A DNA stretch of 5,611 nt from a bacterium. Its GTDB lineage: Bacteria > JAUVQV01 > DATDCY01. Within the stretch, counting starts at the first letter, position 1. The number at the start of each line of letters is the position of its first letter. Under the pieces are notes generated by a model, which was given only the letters and a program-made list of their open reading frames with translations, made no database searches and was not told the DNA's origin. The DNA is taken from NCBI GenBank assembly GCA_036524115.1, contig DATDCY010000042.1:1-5611 (forward strand), in the 5' to 3' direction. Below are positions 4,831-5,611 of this stretch, piece after piece. The translations under genes and the position numbers were made by a program.

Positions 4831-5611
4831 ATGGCGGTGCCCGTCCTCGAGGTCCGCGATCTGTCCGTCAGCGCCGGCGAGCGGCCCGTCCTGCACAATA
4901 TTTCCCTGGGCATCCTTCCGGGCGAGGTTCACGTGCTGCTCGGCCCGAACGGCTGCGGCAAGACCACGCTCCTGATGGCGGTCATGGGGATGCCCGGGTA
5001 CCGGGTCACGGGAGGCCGGGTGCTCCTTCAGGGCGAAGATATCACGGACGCCAGCGCGGACGCGCGCGCGCGCCGCGGCGTTGCGCTCTCGTTCCAGCGC
5101 CCGCCGGCCGTCCGCGGCGTCACGGCCCGAATGCTTCTCGGTCGGGTCCTCGAGCGCCGCGGGCTCGCCGCGGAGACGGCCGACGCGATCGCGGCCTCGC
5201 TCCGGAGCGAGGGGCTGCTCGACCGCGACCTCAACGTCGGCCTCTCCGGGGGCGAGGTCAAGCGCTCCGAGCTGATGCAGTTGCTCGCGCTCGACCCGGC
5301 GCTGGCGCTCTTCGACGAGCCGGAGTCCGGCGTCGACCTCGACAGCATCGCGCTCGTCGGCGACGGGATGCGCCGCCTGCTCGGCCGCGGCGACGCGGGG
5401 GGGGCGGGGAAGGCCGCGCTGATCGTCACGCACACCGGCCACATCCTGCGCGAGGTCCCGGCCGACCGGGGCCACGTCCTCGTGCGCGGCCGGATCGTCT
5501 GCCGCGGCGAGCCCGGCGTCCTCTTCGACGACGTGCGCTCGCACGGCTACGAGGGGTGCCTGCGCTGCCCGCGGTGCCTGGGGCTCGCCGCCGCGGGCGC
5601 GGCGGCGGGGC
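4831..5611 (+). CDS. SufC/SmsC-like ATPase of Fe-S cluster assembly, 3' partial
   Basis: A soluble ABC-type ATPase expected to pair with a SufB/SufD-like scaffold and power Fe-S cluster building rather than transport. Motifs in order: Walker A GPNGCGKTT (residues 38-46), Q-loop FQRPPAVRGV (Q89), signature LSGGEVKRSE (138-147), Walker B LALFDEPESGVDLDS (D162, E163) and H-loop VTHTGH (H201). The KR after the signature, the FQxPPxxxGV stretch and DEPESGVDLDS separate SufC/Sms proteins from ordinary transporters. The DEPxSGVD form looks closer to the minimal archaeal/anaerobe type (SmsC) than to E. coli SufC (DESDSGLD). After GY come three cysteines, C243, C246 and C249 (CLRCPRC), then an Ala/Gly-rich run into the window edge. 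The frame is open at the end after 260 codons, near the usual family length, so the stop should be close. A SufB/SmsB partner would be expected downstream, outside the window. Confidence 0.88.
   Translation, partial: MAVPVLEVRDLSVSAGERPVLHNISLGILPGEVHVLLGPNGCGKTTLLMAVMGMPGYRVTGGRVLLQGEDITDASADARARRGVALSFQRPPAVRGVTARMLLGRVLERRGLAAETADAIAASLRSEGLLDRDLNVGLSGGEVKRSELMQLLALDPALALFDEPESGVDLDSIALVGDGMRRLLGRGDAGGAGKAALIVTHTGHILREVPADRGHVLVRGRIVCRGEPGVLFDDVRSHGYEGCLRCPRCLGLAAAGAAAG

Overview
The window is very GC-rich bacterial DNA with dense genes. A large secreted multiheme cytochrome c in the style of Geobacter CxxxxCH/CxxCH proteins, a PilZ protein of the type common in Myxococcus-like bacteria, an MscL with a zinc ribbon, a SufC/SmsC-type ATPase and apparent use of selenocysteine together suggest an anaerobic or microaerobic member of the former Deltaproteobacteria (Desulfuromonadota, Desulfobacterota or Myxococcota) or a close phylum. 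This placement is inferred from gene style, not from a marker gene.

Layout. Bases 2-2722 (+) are a 5'-truncated, exported cytochrome c with 15 canonical CxxCH heme sites and five longer CX3-6CH sites. It ends only 4 bp from a convergent minus-strand group made of mscL (3335-3784), an 80-residue single-span membrane protein whose GTG start overlaps the mscL stop (3096-3338), and a stand-alone PilZ protein (2727-3050). A 200-bp divergent intergenic region (3785-3984) holds a plausible sigma70-type promoter for each direction and a perfect 8-bp hairpin. Next, on the plus strand, is a lipoprotein with two thioredoxin folds (3985-4710). After a 120-bp gap with two inverted repeats and a consensus -35 box comes a SufC/SmsC-like ATPase (4831 to the window end, 3' truncated).

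The key observation is in the thioredoxin-fold gene. An in-frame TGA (4495-4497) sits exactly where the first cysteine of the second CPYC active site belongs. The same frame continues through the rest of the fold, including its cis-proline, to a natural TAG. A stem-loop with a G-bearing apical loop starts 18 bases after the TGA. The simplest reading is a selenoprotein: a membrane-anchored protein disulfide oxidoreductase with one CKYC site and one UPYC site (U = selenocysteine). Ordinary gene calling would split it into a truncated protein and an orphan fragment.

Functionally the window mixes extracytoplasmic electron transfer (cytochrome), envelope thiol/selenol redox chemistry (lipoprotein), osmotic protection (MscL), c-di-GMP sensing (PilZ) and Fe-S cluster assembly (SufC/SmsC). 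No single operon joins them all. The redox theme shared by the cytochrome, the Sec lipoprotein and the Fe-S ATPase is suggestive only.
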